Positions 33,842 to 41,897 of a stretch of 64,000 nt of DNA are shown one piece after another (the first letter of the stretch is position 1; every line of letters begins with the position of its first letter). The position numbers and the translations under genes are program-made. The notes below the pieces were generated by a model. The model ran no database searches and was not told the origin of the DNA. It worked only from the letters and a program-made list of their open reading frames with translations. The DNA comes from Pseudomonas sp. Q11 (GTDB lineage: Bacteria; Pseudomonadota; Gammaproteobacteria; Pseudomonadales; Pseudomonadaceae), in assembly GCF_024494355.1 (NCBI RefSeq), contig NZ_JAKNQY010000019.1, positions 1-64,000 of the forward strand. The letters run 5' to 3'.

Positions 33842-34717
33842 CTATTGATACATCTCGGGTACTTCGTAACGCAGGCCGTAATGGGCATAGATGGTTTTGA
33901 GACTGCCGTCGCGGATCAACCCTTCCAGCGCTTCTTCCACCGCATAAGCCAGCTGCCGGTTGCTCTCATGCACCGCCATGCCGATTTCCCAACGTTGCTT
34001 GCCCATGTTCGGGTAAGCATTTTCGGCCAATGCCAGTTGCGGATCGGCTGCCTCATGCAGTTGCCAGTCGATCTCCCCGCGCATGGCCATGACCGCGTCG
34101 ACCTGCCCGGCCCGCATGGCCTTGAACGCCTGGCCTACGCCGGGGAAGTGATGGGTCCTGGCGCTGAGCATGCCGTTGAACACCGAGGTCAGGTAGAACG
34201 ACGGCACGCTGTCGACTTCAACGCCAATGGGGTGCTGCTGGAATACCGCGACACTGCCTACGCTTTCAAGCCGGCGGCGGTCGTACGCCACTTGCCAGCA
34301 CTCCTGCTGATAAGGCCCGAACATGGCGACCTGGGCGTTTTCCAGTTCACCGATGTCGTTGCGCTTTTGCACGTAGTCGCGATCGTAAGGCACGCGCATC
34401 ATCAGGTCGGCCAGTTGCCGACCATGCAGGGCGCTGCTGCGCCAGATGTAATCGCGCAGGTCGTCATCGAGCTTTTCGCCGGGCGGCGCCCAGATCAATC
34501 GCAGGCGCACGCCAAGGGCTTTGGCGAGGGCCTGGGCCAGTTCCACGTCCACGCCCCGGGGCTGGCCGTGGTCTTCGAAGCTATAGGGGGCAAAATCCTT
34601 GTACACCGCCACTTTCAGCTCGCCGGCGGCGATCATTTCGTCGTAGTTGCGCACCTGTGCCTGAACCGTCTGGCCACACAGCAACAGGCTGCACAATATC
34701 CACGCGAACAGGCGCAT
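33842..34717 (-). CDS. pedG: Quinoprotein-associated periplasmic binding protein PedG
   Basis: 291 residues from the ATG at 34717 (GAGGAG upstream), with a signal peptide (ending VQAQ). It has the bacterial family 3 binding-protein fold: ELKVAVYKDFAPYSFEDHGQPRG, VDVELAQALAKALGVRLRL, RVPYDRDYVQKRND, and the late GSLKTIYAHYGL. Proteins of this subgroup accompany PQQ dehydrogenases and their c-type cytochromes and have been suggested to help electron transfer or cofactor handling, not transport. The pedF stop codon is 5 nt upstream of its start. Confidence 0.85.
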   Translation of the reverse strand: MRLFAWILCSLLLCGQTVQAQVRNYDEMIAAGELKVAVYKDFAPYSFEDHGQPRGVDVELAQALAKALGVRLRLIWAPPGEKLDDDLRDYIWRSSALHGRQLADLMMRVPYDRDYVQKRNDIGELENAQVAMFGPYQQECWQVAYDRRRLESVGSVAVFQQHPIGVEVDSVPSFYLTSVFNGMLSARTHHFPGVGQAFKAMRAGQVDAVMAMRGEIDWQLHEAADPQLALAENAYPNMGKQRWEIGMAVHESNRQLAYAVEEALEGLIRDGSLKTIYAHYGLRYEVPEMYQ

Positions 34718-34722
34718 GACGA

Positions 34723-35184
34723 TCACTCCTCGACGTGCACACTGTCGAGATAGGTGCGCACCGCCCACAAGGCTTCCTGACTCAAGTAGTCCGCCATTTT
34801 CGGCATGTAGACCCGACCGTCGCGCACCGCGCCGTGGCGCACCCGTTCGACAAACCACTCATCCCCAGCTTCGGCGGCATCCAGCAGGCGCAAATCCGGC
34901 GCGATCCCGCCGGACTTGGCTTCCAGCCCGTGGCACGCGGCGCAGTTCTGGTTGTAGGCCGAGGAGCCGATTTCCACGGCCTTGTCCCGCTCGGGAGAGC
35001 TGCGATAGGGGTTCTGGGCGACCCAACCATCGCCGTCCACCGGCAGGCCGGTGTCCTTGATCGCGGTCAGCCCTTTGGTTTCCACTGCCTGGGGCACTAC
35101 GTTGCCATGGGCCCACACGGAGCCTGCGCCGGTCAGCCCTATCAGCAATGCGGTAGCGATGATGGCGTTGCGTTTTGTTGTCAT
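34723..35184 (-). CDS. pedF: Cytochrome c550 (PedF/ExaB)
   Basis: 153 residues with a signal peptide (ending SVWA). The haem-attachment motif is CAACH (Cys81, Cys84, His85). A likely Met ligand sits in GRVYMPKMADYL. It accepts electrons from the quinoprotein alcohol dehydrogenases in the periplasm and passes them towards the terminal oxidase. It heads the pedF-pedG-SoxYZ-hydrolase operon and diverges from pedE. GAGGG precedes the start by 7 nt, and a promoter of the shared type lies at 35237-35301. Confidence 0.93.
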   Translation of the reverse strand: MTTKRNAIIATALLIGLTGAGSVWAHGNVVPQAVETKGLTAIKDTGLPVDGDGWVAQNPYRSSPERDKAVEIGSSAYNQNCAACHGLEAKSGGIAPDLRLLDAAEAGDEWFVERVRHGAVRDGRVYMPKMADYLSQEALWAVRTYLDSVHVEE

Positions 35185-35236
35185 TGTTATGCCCTCGAAT
35201 TTACACGCAAGACCTCTCTACAGAGGCCGTGCCGTC

Positions 35237-35301
35237 ATCTTAGGAACGCCTGCACCCCAGCCGAATGCTGCTTTGGTGGCCGCACTCTAGTTCCTTGGTA
35301 G
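35237..35301 (-). promoter_or_regulatory. pedF promoter with the shared ped architecture
   Basis: On the minus strand: distal CTACCAAGGAACTAG (35301-35287), CATTCG (35267-35262) with GCCACCAAAGCAG directly upstream, 19 nt, and -10 TAAGAT (35242-35237). The distal site could also serve divergent pedE. Confidence 0.7.
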
Positions 35302-35337
35302 CGGGTCATCCGGCGCGGTTCGCAAAGACAGCCGGTT

Positions 35338-35352
35338 CGGGAAGTCTTCCCG
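35338..35352. promoter_or_regulatory. Inverted repeat CGGGAA-N3-TTCCCG before pedE
   Basis: Same arms as the element before pedH (31835), with centre GTC. It lies 84 nt upstream of the pedE start used here. It is a candidate PedR2 operator (inference). Confidence 0.55.
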
Positions 35353-35436
35353 GCAAGGGCGGGACTTTTTCCGTATCGGTAGAGCCCTGGCGCGACCCAA
35401 CCTAGTCAGGCCAAAACCTCACTGGGAATGCCCACC

Positions 35437-37302
35437 ATGACAATAAAAACGCTACCCGCCCTCTCTTCCCTGACCGTCGCCTTGCTGCTGGCCGGTAGCC
35501 TGTCGTTGAGCCCCCTGGCCAACGCCGCAGCGCCCGGGGTCACCTGGGAAGACATCGCCAACGACCACCTGACCACCCGCGACGTATTGCAATACGGCAT
35601 GGGCACCAACGCCCAGCGCTGGAGCCCGCTGGCCCAGGTCAATGACAAGAACGTGTTCAAGCTCACGCCGGCCTGGTCTTACTCATTCGGCGACGAAAAG
35701 CAGCGCGGCCAGGAATCCCAGGCCATCGTCAGCGACGGCGTGGTGTACGTCACCGGCTCTTACTCGCGGGTGTTCGCCCTCGACGCCAAAACCGGCAAAC
35801 GCCTGTGGACCTACAGCCATCGGCTGCCGGACAACATTCGCCCGTGCTGCGACGTGGTCAATCGGGGCGCAGCCATTTACGGCGACAAGATCTACTTCGG
35901 CACGCTGGATGCGCGAGTGGTCGCCCTGAATAAAAACACCGGCAAAGTGGTGTGGAACAAGAAATTCGGTGACCACGCCGCCGGCTACACCATGACCGGC
36001 GCCCCGGTGCTGATCAAGGACAAAACCAGCGGCAAGGTGCTGTTGATCCATGGCAGTTCCGGGGATGAGTTCGGCGTGGTCGGCCAACTGTTCGCCCGGG
36101 ACCCGGACACCGGTGAAGAAGTCTGGATGCGGCCTTTCGTCGAAGGCCACATGGGCCGTCTCAATGGCAAGGACAGCACGCCGACCGGCGATGTGAAAGC
36201 ACCGTCCTGGCCCGACGACAAAACCACCGAGACCGGCAAGGTCGAGGCCTGGAGCCACGGCGGCGGCGCGCCTTGGCAGAGCGCCAGTTTCGACCCCGAG
36301 AGCAACACCATCATCGTCGGCGCCGGCAACCCGGGGCCATGGAACACCTGGGCGCGCACGGCCAAGGATGGCAACCCGCAGGATTACGACAGCCTCTACA
36401 CCTCCGGCCAGGTGGGCGTCGACCCGAGTACCGGCGAGGTGAAGTGGTTCTACCAACACACACCCAACGATGCCTGGGATTTCTCCGGAAACAACGAGCT
36501 GGTGCTGTTCGACTACAAGGACAAGGACGGCAAGCTGATCAAGGCCACTGCCCACGCCGACCGCAATGGTTTTTTCTACGTCGTGGACCGCAACAACGGC
36601 AAGCTGCAGAACGCCTTCCCGTTCGTCGACAACATCACCTGGGCCAGCCACATCGACCTGAAGACCGGCCGCCCGGTGGAAAATCCCGGTCAGCGTCCGG
36701 CCAAGCCACTGCCGGGTGAAACCAAGGGCAAACCGGTGGAAGTCTCACCGCCCTTCCTCGGTGGCAAGAACTGGAATCCCATGGCCTACAGCCAGGACAC
36801 CGGGCTGTTCTACGTCCCCGGCAACCAGTGGAAAGAGGAATACTGGACCGAAGAAGTGAATTACAAGAAAGGCTCGGCCTACCTGGGCATGGGCTTTCGC
36901 ATCAAGCGCATGTATGACGATCACGTCGGCAGCCTGCGCGCGATGAACCCCACCACCGGCAAGGTGGTCTGGGAACACAAGGAAGCCTTGCCGCTGTGGG
37001 CCGGGGTGCTCGCCACCAAGGGCAATCTGGTGTTCACCGGCACCGGCGACGGCTTCTTCAAGGCCTTCGACGCCAAGACCGGCCGGGAGCTGTGGAAGTT
37101 CCAGACCGGTAGCGGCATCGTCTCCCCGCCCATCACCTGGGAACAGGACGGCGAACAGTACATCGGCGTGACCGTCGGCTATGGCGGCGCCGTGCCGTTG
37201 TGGGGCGGCGACATGGCCGAGCTGACCAAGCCGGTGGCCCAGGGCGGGTCGTTCTGGGTGTTCAAGATTCCGAGTTGGGATAACAAGGTAGCCCGCCAAT
37301 AA
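35437..37302 (+). CDS. pedE: PQQ-dependent alcohol dehydrogenase PedE, calcium type
   Basis: 621 residues from the ATG at 35437. An in-frame ATG 9 nt earlier is possible but has a poorer ribosome site. It has a signal peptide (ending LANAA). The propeller W-motifs include TGKRLW, TGKVVW, TGEEVW and TGRELW, and the adjacent cysteines are in IRPCCDV. The catalytic Asp (about 348) is in NDAWDFSGNNE. Two residues on there is Ser, not Asp, so this is the calcium-dependent paralogue of PedH (QedA/ExaA type). It oxidises ethanol and other alcohols and aldehydes in the periplasm with cytochrome c550 as acceptor. It diverges from pedF. Confidence 0.96.
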   Translation: MTIKTLPALSSLTVALLLAGSLSLSPLANAAAPGVTWEDIANDHLTTRDVLQYGMGTNAQRWSPLAQVNDKNVFKLTPAWSYSFGDEKQRGQESQAIVSDGVVYVTGSYSRVFALDAKTGKRLWTYSHRLPDNIRPCCDVVNRGAAIYGDKIYFGTLDARVVALNKNTGKVVWNKKFGDHAAGYTMTGAPVLIKDKTSGKVLLIHGSSGDEFGVVGQLFARDPDTGEEVWMRPFVEGHMGRLNGKDSTPTGDVKAPSWPDDKTTETGKVEAWSHGGGAPWQSASFDPESNTIIVGAGNPGPWNTWARTAKDGNPQDYDSLYTSGQVGVDPSTGEVKWFYQHTPNDAWDFSGNNELVLFDYKDKDGKLIKATAHADRNGFFYVVDRNNGKLQNAFPFVDNITWASHIDLKTGRPVENPGQRPAKPLPGETKGKPVEVSPPFLGGKNWNPMAYSQDTGLFYVPGNQWKEEYWTEEVNYKKGSAYLGMGFRIKRMYDDHVGSLRAMNPTTGKVVWEHKEALPLWAGVLATKGNLVFTGTGDGFFKAFDAKTGRELWKFQTGSGIVSPPITWEQDGEQYIGVTVGYGGAVPLWGGDMAELTKPVAQGGSFWVFKIPSWDNKVARQ

Positions 37303-37306
37303 CCCT

Positions 37307-37396
37307 TGTGGGAGCGAGCCTGCTCGCGATAGCGGTGGTTCAGTTGCCAGTGATGTTGAATGTGCCAACGGCTTCGCGAGCAGGCTCGCTCCCACA
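37307..37396. repeat. REPIN, type A (first of a tandem pair)
   Basis: Arms headed TGTGGGAGCGAGCCTGCTCG. It begins 4 nt after the pedE stop codon. Confidence 0.9.
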
Positions 37397-37441
37397 GTTG
37401 ATGGTTGTCAGACACAGACTTTGTGTCCGCCAAAGATCCCT

Positions 37442-37531
37442 TGTGGGAGCGGGCTTGCTCGCGAAAGCGATGGTTCAGTCAACGCTGATGTTGAATGTAC
37501 CGCCGCCATCGCGAGCAGGCTCGCTCCCACA
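37442..37531. repeat. REPIN, type A (second of a tandem pair)
   Basis: It starts 45 nt after the first copy, ends 19 nt before the pedD start codon, and shares loop words with it (TGATGTTGAATGT), so the pair may be a local duplication. Confidence 0.88.
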
Positions 37532-37550
37532 GTCAACCGAGTTTACCGCC

Positions 37551-38192
37551 ATGAGATTTCTCCCTCTGCTGCTTCTGCTCATCGGCGCCCATGCCGGCGC
37601 CGACGACACCGACACGCCCCTGACCATCAACGGCTGCATCATCGCCGAATCCAGCCAATGCCCCGGCGCTGACCTTCGCGGCGCCCGGCTGGCCAATCAG
37701 GACCTGCGCAAAATGAACCTCAGCGGTGCCGACCTGCGGGGTGCCGATCTGCGCCATGCGCGGCTGGACCTGGCCAATCTGGAAAAGGCCCGTCTGCAAG
37801 GCGCCAACCTGACCCGCGCCAGCCTGCAGCAAAGCAACCTGCGCCTGGCGGACTTGCGCGGTGCCACGCTCAAGGCGATCCAGGGCTGGGGCCTGTTTGC
37901 CCAGGGCGCCCAGTTCCAGAAAGCAGACCTGAGCGCCGCATATCTTCAATTCGCCCGACTGTCCGGCGCCCGAATGCACGAAACCAACCTGCAAGCCGCC
38001 GACCTGGAGATGGCCTGGCTGAGCAAGGCAGACCTCAAGGGCGCCGACCTGCGCGACGCCAACCTGCAGGAAGCCAAGCTTGGCGAAAGTAACCTGGAAG
38101 GCGCCAACATGAGCGGCTCACGCCAGCATTACGGGAATTTTCAGGATGCGAATATGCAAGGGTGTACGGGTTGCCCGACGACTTGGGATTAG
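37551..38192 (+). CDS. pedD: Pentapeptide-repeat protein PedD
   Basis: 213 residues. A signal peptide (MRFLPLLLLLIGAHAGA) is followed by ITINGC-like sequence and about 25 pentapeptide repeats of the A(D/N)LRx form (GADLRGARLANQDLRKMNLS, GANLTRASLQQSNLRLADLR and others), which fold as a right-handed beta-helix. Three of the four cysteines lie outside the repeats. In P. putida the equivalent gene also follows pedE. It is exported, so it acts in the periplasm, but its job is unknown. A pair of REPINs separates it from pedE, so it may rely on readthrough. Confidence 0.88.
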   Translation: MRFLPLLLLLIGAHAGADDTDTPLTINGCIIAESSQCPGADLRGARLANQDLRKMNLSGADLRGADLRHARLDLANLEKARLQGANLTRASLQQSNLRLADLRGATLKAIQGWGLFAQGAQFQKADLSAAYLQFARLSGARMHETNLQAADLEMAWLSKADLKGADLRDANLQEAKLGESNLEGANMSGSRQHYGNFQDANMQGCTGCPTTWD

Positions 38193-38220
38193 TACCCCAT
38201 TCAAGGACCGACACAGATCC

Positions 38221-38352
38221 CGTGGCGAGGGAGCTTGCTCCCGCTGGGCTGCGCAGCAGCCCCCATCCAGACAACTCAATCTTCCTGATGCCCCGAAGCG
38301 ATTGGTATTGGGGTTGCTTCGCAGCCCAGCGGGAGCAAGCTCCCTCGCCACA
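38221..38352. repeat. REPIN, type B
   Basis: Outer arms headed GTGGCGAGGGAGCTTGCTCC with inner GGGCTGC/GCAGCCC. It lies between convergent pedD and pedR2. Confidence 0.88.
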
Positions 38353-38379
38353 GTTGTGTATTGCTTTCAAGGATGGGAT

Positions 38380-39018
38380 TTACCCCGCCACCCGCACCAC
38401 GCCCATGTCGATCCCCAGGTGCACCAGTTCGGCATGGGAACTGACCTGCAGCTTGCTCTTGAGCAGCGTCAAGTGATTGGACACGGTCTTGGCGCTGATG
38501 CACAGCTGTTCGGCAATGGTGCGCGCCGGGGTGCCCTTGGCGAGCATGACGAAGATCTCCAGCTCGCGCTGGGTCATGCATTGCAAGCGCGGGTCGGTGT
38601 TGTGCCGGGTGCTGGCGCAGGCCAACTGGGTAGCCAGGGCTTGCTCGATGTAGGCATGGCCGGCCAACACCCGGCGCACGGCCTCCACCAGCACCTGGGG
38701 CGCCGAGTTCTTGGTCAGGTAGCCTGAGGCACCGGCGTCCAGCGCCTGGCGGACCAACGGCAGTTCATCGTGCATGCTGAAGAACAACACCCGCAGTTGC
38801 GGCAGGCGCTGGCGCAGGCGCCGGGTGGTTTCCAGCCCACTGATACCGGGCAAGCCAAAGTCCATGATCACCAGATGAGGCACCTGCTCCAGCACTTGAC
38901 TCAACGCCTCTTCACCGGTGGCGGCTTCCCGCACCTGCAGGTCCGGCATCAGTGCCCGCAAAAGGCTGGCATAGCCCTGCCGAACCACCGCATGATCGTC
39001 TACCAACAAGATGTTCAT
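38380..39018 (-). CDS. pedR2: LuxR-type response regulator PedR2
   Basis: 212 residues from the ATG at 39018. The receiver domain has Asp53 (LVIMDFGLPG) and Lys in GYLTKNSA. The DNA-binding domain has LGTPARTIAEQL-like and ISAKTVSNHLTLLKSKL segments. Its start overlaps the kinase stop by one base (TGATG). Position next to pedE/pedD matches PedR2 of P. putida, which mediates the lanthanide switch by favouring pedE without lanthanides and holding pedH down (recalled). The inverted repeats before pedE and pedH are candidate targets. Confidence 0.88.
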   Translation of the reverse strand: MNILLVDDHAVVRQGYASLLRALMPDLQVREAATGEEALSQVLEQVPHLVIMDFGLPGISGLETTRRLRQRLPQLRVLFFSMHDELPLVRQALDAGASGYLTKNSAPQVLVEAVRRVLAGHAYIEQALATQLACASTRHNTDPRLQCMTQRELEIFVMLAKGTPARTIAEQLCISAKTVSNHLTLLKSKLQVSSHAELVHLGIDMGVVRVAG

Positions 39019-40274
39019 CACGCCTCCAGAGGAATATTCAAGGCCAGCGCCCAACCGGCACCGGGCTGGCTGATGATGCGCAGTTCGCCGCCCAGACTGC
39101 GGGCACGCTCGGACATCGAGTGCAGGCCAACGCCCGGACGATGGGGTGCGGTCGCTCCCCGACCATTGTCACGCACCAGCAACCGCAAGCGCCCGGCCCG
39201 ATGTTGCAGGCGAATCCGCACCTGCGTGGCGCCGGCATGCCGGACGACATTGGTCAGGGCTTCCTGCAACAGGCGATACAGGTGGGTCTTGTTCGAGCCG
39301 GACAACGGCGGCAACGGCGCGTTGATCCGCAGCTGACAGGCGATGCCCTGGGTTTGTTGCCACTGAGCCACCAGCAGTTCGAGGGCCTCGGACAGTGGCA
39401 GGTGTTGCAGCACCACCGGATACAGGTCTTGCACCAGCGCACGGAAGCCCTGTTGCAGATGCTCGCAATGATCCTCGAGCTGGCTGACGGTCTGCTCCAG
39501 CATCGGCGGCTGATCGATCACCAGCCGCAGCAAGCACGCCCGGGCACGGATCCCCGCCACGTATTGGCCCAGGTCATCGTGCAGGGTCCGAGCCAGTTGC
39601 GTGCGCTCCTGCTCCTGCACGGCCAAAAGGGCTTGGGTGAGCCGGGTGTTATCGACCTGCGACTGGGCCAGGGCGGCGGTCATGCGATTGAAATGCCCCG
39701 CCAATTGCCGGGCCTCCGGGATCGCGTCTGCGGCCAGCCGCACCTGCAGATCGCCAGCGGATACCTGACGCAAGGCCCGCAGCAATTCATCGAGCAATCC
39801 CATGCCCCGGCGTACCGCCCAGCGGATCACCAGCAGGCTGACCAACAGCGCCAGCGCACAGACGCCCAGCAGTTGCACCAGGGAATCGAGGATTTCTTCG
39901 ATTTCGTCCCGAGGATCGACCGCGATCCAGGCCCGACGACCGTCGCGCAGATCCACCACCTCGGCAGCGGGACCGTCGGCCAGCAACCAGCGGCCAAGCC
40001 AGGCGTTCACCCCGCTCTCGATATTCACCGGGTGCATTTGCCCCGCCGCCAGCCAGTGAACCCGCACATGCCGCAGACTGCCGGTCAGCCGCGACTGGAG
40101 ACTGGCCGGGTTGCGCTCGGCGGTTTCGCTCAGGTAATGCACCACGGACTCGGCCGATTGCAGCTCGCGCTTCACATCGGCCGTGGCTTGATGCAGCAAC
40201 AGGACCGCACAAGCCAGGGTGACCAGGGAGAAAAACGCCGTCACCCAGAGGTTGATTCGCCACAGGGCCGACAT
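39018..40274 (-). CDS. pedS2: Sensor histidine kinase PedS2
   Basis: 418 residues from the ATG at 40274. A first membrane helix (LWVTAFFSLVTLACAVLLL) and a second (LVQLLGVCALALLVSLLVI) enclose a periplasmic sensor region of about 110 residues. HAMP, HisKA_3 with ERTQLARTLHDDLGQYVAG, and an ATPase domain (LLQEALTNVVRHAG, DNGRG, GVGLHSMSERARSLGG) follow. The periplasmic part would have to sense lanthanide directly or indirectly, as in P. putida (recalled). The open frame continues upstream through a REPIN, so the start is taken just after it. Confidence 0.87.
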   Translation of the reverse strand: MSALWRINLWVTAFFSLVTLACAVLLLHQATADVKRELQSAESVVHYLSETAERNPASLQSRLTGSLRHVRVHWLAAGQMHPVNIESGVNAWLGRWLLADGPAAEVVDLRDGRRAWIAVDPRDEIEEILDSLVQLLGVCALALLVSLLVIRWAVRRGMGLLDELLRALRQVSAGDLQVRLAADAIPEARQLAGHFNRMTAALAQSQVDNTRLTQALLAVQEQERTQLARTLHDDLGQYVAGIRARACLLRLVIDQPPMLEQTVSQLEDHCEHLQQGFRALVQDLYPVVLQHLPLSEALELLVAQWQQTQGIACQLRINAPLPPLSGSNKTHLYRLLQEALTNVVRHAGATQVRIRLQHRAGRLRLLVRDNGRGATAPHRPGVGLHSMSERARSLGGELRIISQPGAGWALALNIPLEA

Positions 40275-40276
40275 GG

Positions 40277-40525
40277 TTAGCGGCCCATTCCCTGGCCAGC
40301 ACAGAACCCCGGTGGGAGCGAGCCTGCTCGCGATGAGATCGGCACATTCAACAGCGCTGTCGACTGAACCACCGCTATCGCGAGCAGGCTCGCTCCCACA
40401 GGGGGACCTGTGTGCTCGCAGGTTTTGTGTGCGCGGCAGCTCTTTGGTTTGCCAGACAACCGATCCACGCCAATCAGACTCAAGATCAGCAACAACGGCA
40501 GAAGCAGGGCTTTGAAAATCCGCAC
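40277..40525 (-). CDS. Small GTG-started ORF with a signal-like N-terminus, overrun by a REPIN
   Basis: The frame starts GTG with AGGAG about 9 nt upstream and reads MRIFKALLLPLLLILSLIGV, a convincing export or membrane segment, then about 20 ordinary residues. It then runs through the type A REPIN at 40312-40400 and stops 2 nt before pedS2. It may be a small membrane protein whose 3' part was replaced by a REPIN, or a leader ORF of pedS2. Expression is unproven. Confidence 0.3.
   Translation of the reverse strand: MRIFKALLLPLLLILSLIGVDRLSGKPKSCRAHKTCEHTGPPVGASLLAIAVVQSTALLNVPISSRAGSLPPGFCAGQGMGR
40312..40400. repeat. REPIN, type A
   Basis: Arms headed GTGGGAGCGAGCCTGCTCGC. It lies inside the small frame just upstream of pedS2. 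Confidence 0.9.
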
Positions 40526-40590
40526 GGTCTGTCCGCTCCTGATGAATGACGATGACTGGCATCCTAAAACCCTGGCGTCGGTAGCGGGTT

Positions 40591-40656
40591 ACTACCTTGG
40601 TACTGGCCCGGCGGTACTTTCTGCATATTTCCCCCTGGCCACAGGCTTCCTATGCT
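40591..40656 (+). promoter_or_regulatory. Promoter of the PQQ-associated ABC operon
   Basis: ACTACCTTGGTACT (40591-40604) contains the palindrome TACC-TT-GGTA. From its TACCTT, 27 nt lead to TATTTC (40626-40631), then 19 nt to -10 TATGCT (40651-40656). The elements match the other ped promoters less well than pedF but the spacing is the same. Confidence 0.5.
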
Positions 40657-40681
40657 GGCGCTACCCGCAAATGGAGGTGTT

Positions 40682-41866
40682 ATGCGCCGGCTCGTCAGTT
40701 ACGCCTTGATCCCTTTGCTCGCAGCAGTCAGCGCCGGGTTGCCGGTCGCCGCCCAGGCGGGCGACGCCGCGCCGCTGCAAGTGCACATCGGCTACCTGGG
40801 CTATCGCCCCGATCCGGGGCCGCTGCTGTCCAACGTCATTGAAGAGCCCGCCGATGCCGGGCTGCGCGGGGCGCAGTTGGCGATTGTCGACAGCAACAGC
40901 ACCGGGCGTTTTCTCAAGCACGATTACCAGCTGCAAAGCGCCAGCGTCGACAGCCCCGAAGCCTTGCTCCAGGCCGCCCGCGCGCAGCATGCCCAGGGCC
41001 TGCGGTTGTTTGTGGTCAACGCGCCATCCGCCAGCCTGCGCCAGCTCAGTGCCGCCCTGCCTGACAGCCTGCTGTTCAACGCCGGCAGCGCCGACGACAG
41101 CCTGCGCACCACCGACTGCCTGGGCAACGTGCTCCACAGCTTGCCCGACCGGGCGATGCTCGCCGATGCCCTGGTGCAGTTCAGCGTCGTACGCAAATGG
41201 CAGCGGGCATTACTGATCGTCGGCCAGACGGCCGAGGACCAGGCCTATGCTGCCGCGCTGCGACGAGCCATGAAGCGCTTCGGCATGAAGGTCGTCGCGC
41301 AAAAAGACTGGCAGTTCGATAACGACCAGCGCCGCAGTGCCCAGGCCGACATGCCTTTGCTCACCCAGACCGCCGAATACGACGTGGTGCTGGTGGCCGA
41401 CGAGCGCGGCGATTTCGGCGAATACGTGCCCTACCAGACCTGGTACCCGCGTCCGGTGGCCGGCACGCAAGGCCTGACCCCCATTGCTTGGCACAAGACC
41501 GTGGAAACCTACGGCGCGGCACAACTGCAAAAACGCTTCGAAGCCCTGGCCGGGCGCTGGATGAACGACCGCGATTTCGCCGCCTGGATCGCCGTGCGCA
41601 GCATTGCCAGCGCCGTGAGCAAACTGCGCCAGGACGACCCGTTCGCCATCCGCCAACTGGCGCTGAGCGAGCAGTTGCCACTGGACGGTTTCAAGGGCCG
41701 CAAGCTCAGCTACCGGCCGTGGAACGGGCAATTGCGCCAGCCGATTCCCCTGGTTCAGCCACGGGCGCTGGTGAGCACCTCGCCCCAGGACGGTTTTCTG
41801 CACCCTACCAACGAAATGGACAGCCTGGGCTATGACCGGCCCGAAGTGAGCTGCCGCTACCCCTGA
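40682..41866 (+). CDS. PQQ-associated ABC transporter substrate-binding protein
   Basis: 394 residues from the ATG at 40682 (GGAGG 6 nt upstream), with a signal peptide (ending AAQAG). The body has the type I periplasmic binding fold also seen in branched-chain amino acid receptors: VHIGYLGYRPD, RLFVVNAPSASLRQL, the double-Asp hinge SADDSLRTTDCLGN, WQRALLIVGQTAEDQAYA, VVLVADERGDFGEY. It is the first gene of a four-gene operon conserved next to PQQ alcohol dehydrogenases. The ligand is unknown. Confidence 0.85.
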   Translation: MRRLVSYALIPLLAAVSAGLPVAAQAGDAAPLQVHIGYLGYRPDPGPLLSNVIEEPADAGLRGAQLAIVDSNSTGRFLKHDYQLQSASVDSPEALLQAARAQHAQGLRLFVVNAPSASLRQLSAALPDSLLFNAGSADDSLRTTDCLGNVLHSLPDRAMLADALVQFSVVRKWQRALLIVGQTAEDQAYAAALRRAMKRFGMKVVAQKDWQFDNDQRRSAQADMPLLTQTAEYDVVLVADERGDFGEYVPYQTWYPRPVAGTQGLTPIAWHKTVETYGAAQLQKRFEALAGRWMNDRDFAAWIAVRSIASAVSKLRQDDPFAIRQLALSEQLPLDGFKGRKLSYRPWNGQLRQPIPLVQPRALVSTSPQDGFLHPTNEMDSLGYDRPEVSCRYP

Positions 41867-41897
41867 TCCCTTCAAGAACAACAATAAGGAAACCGCC

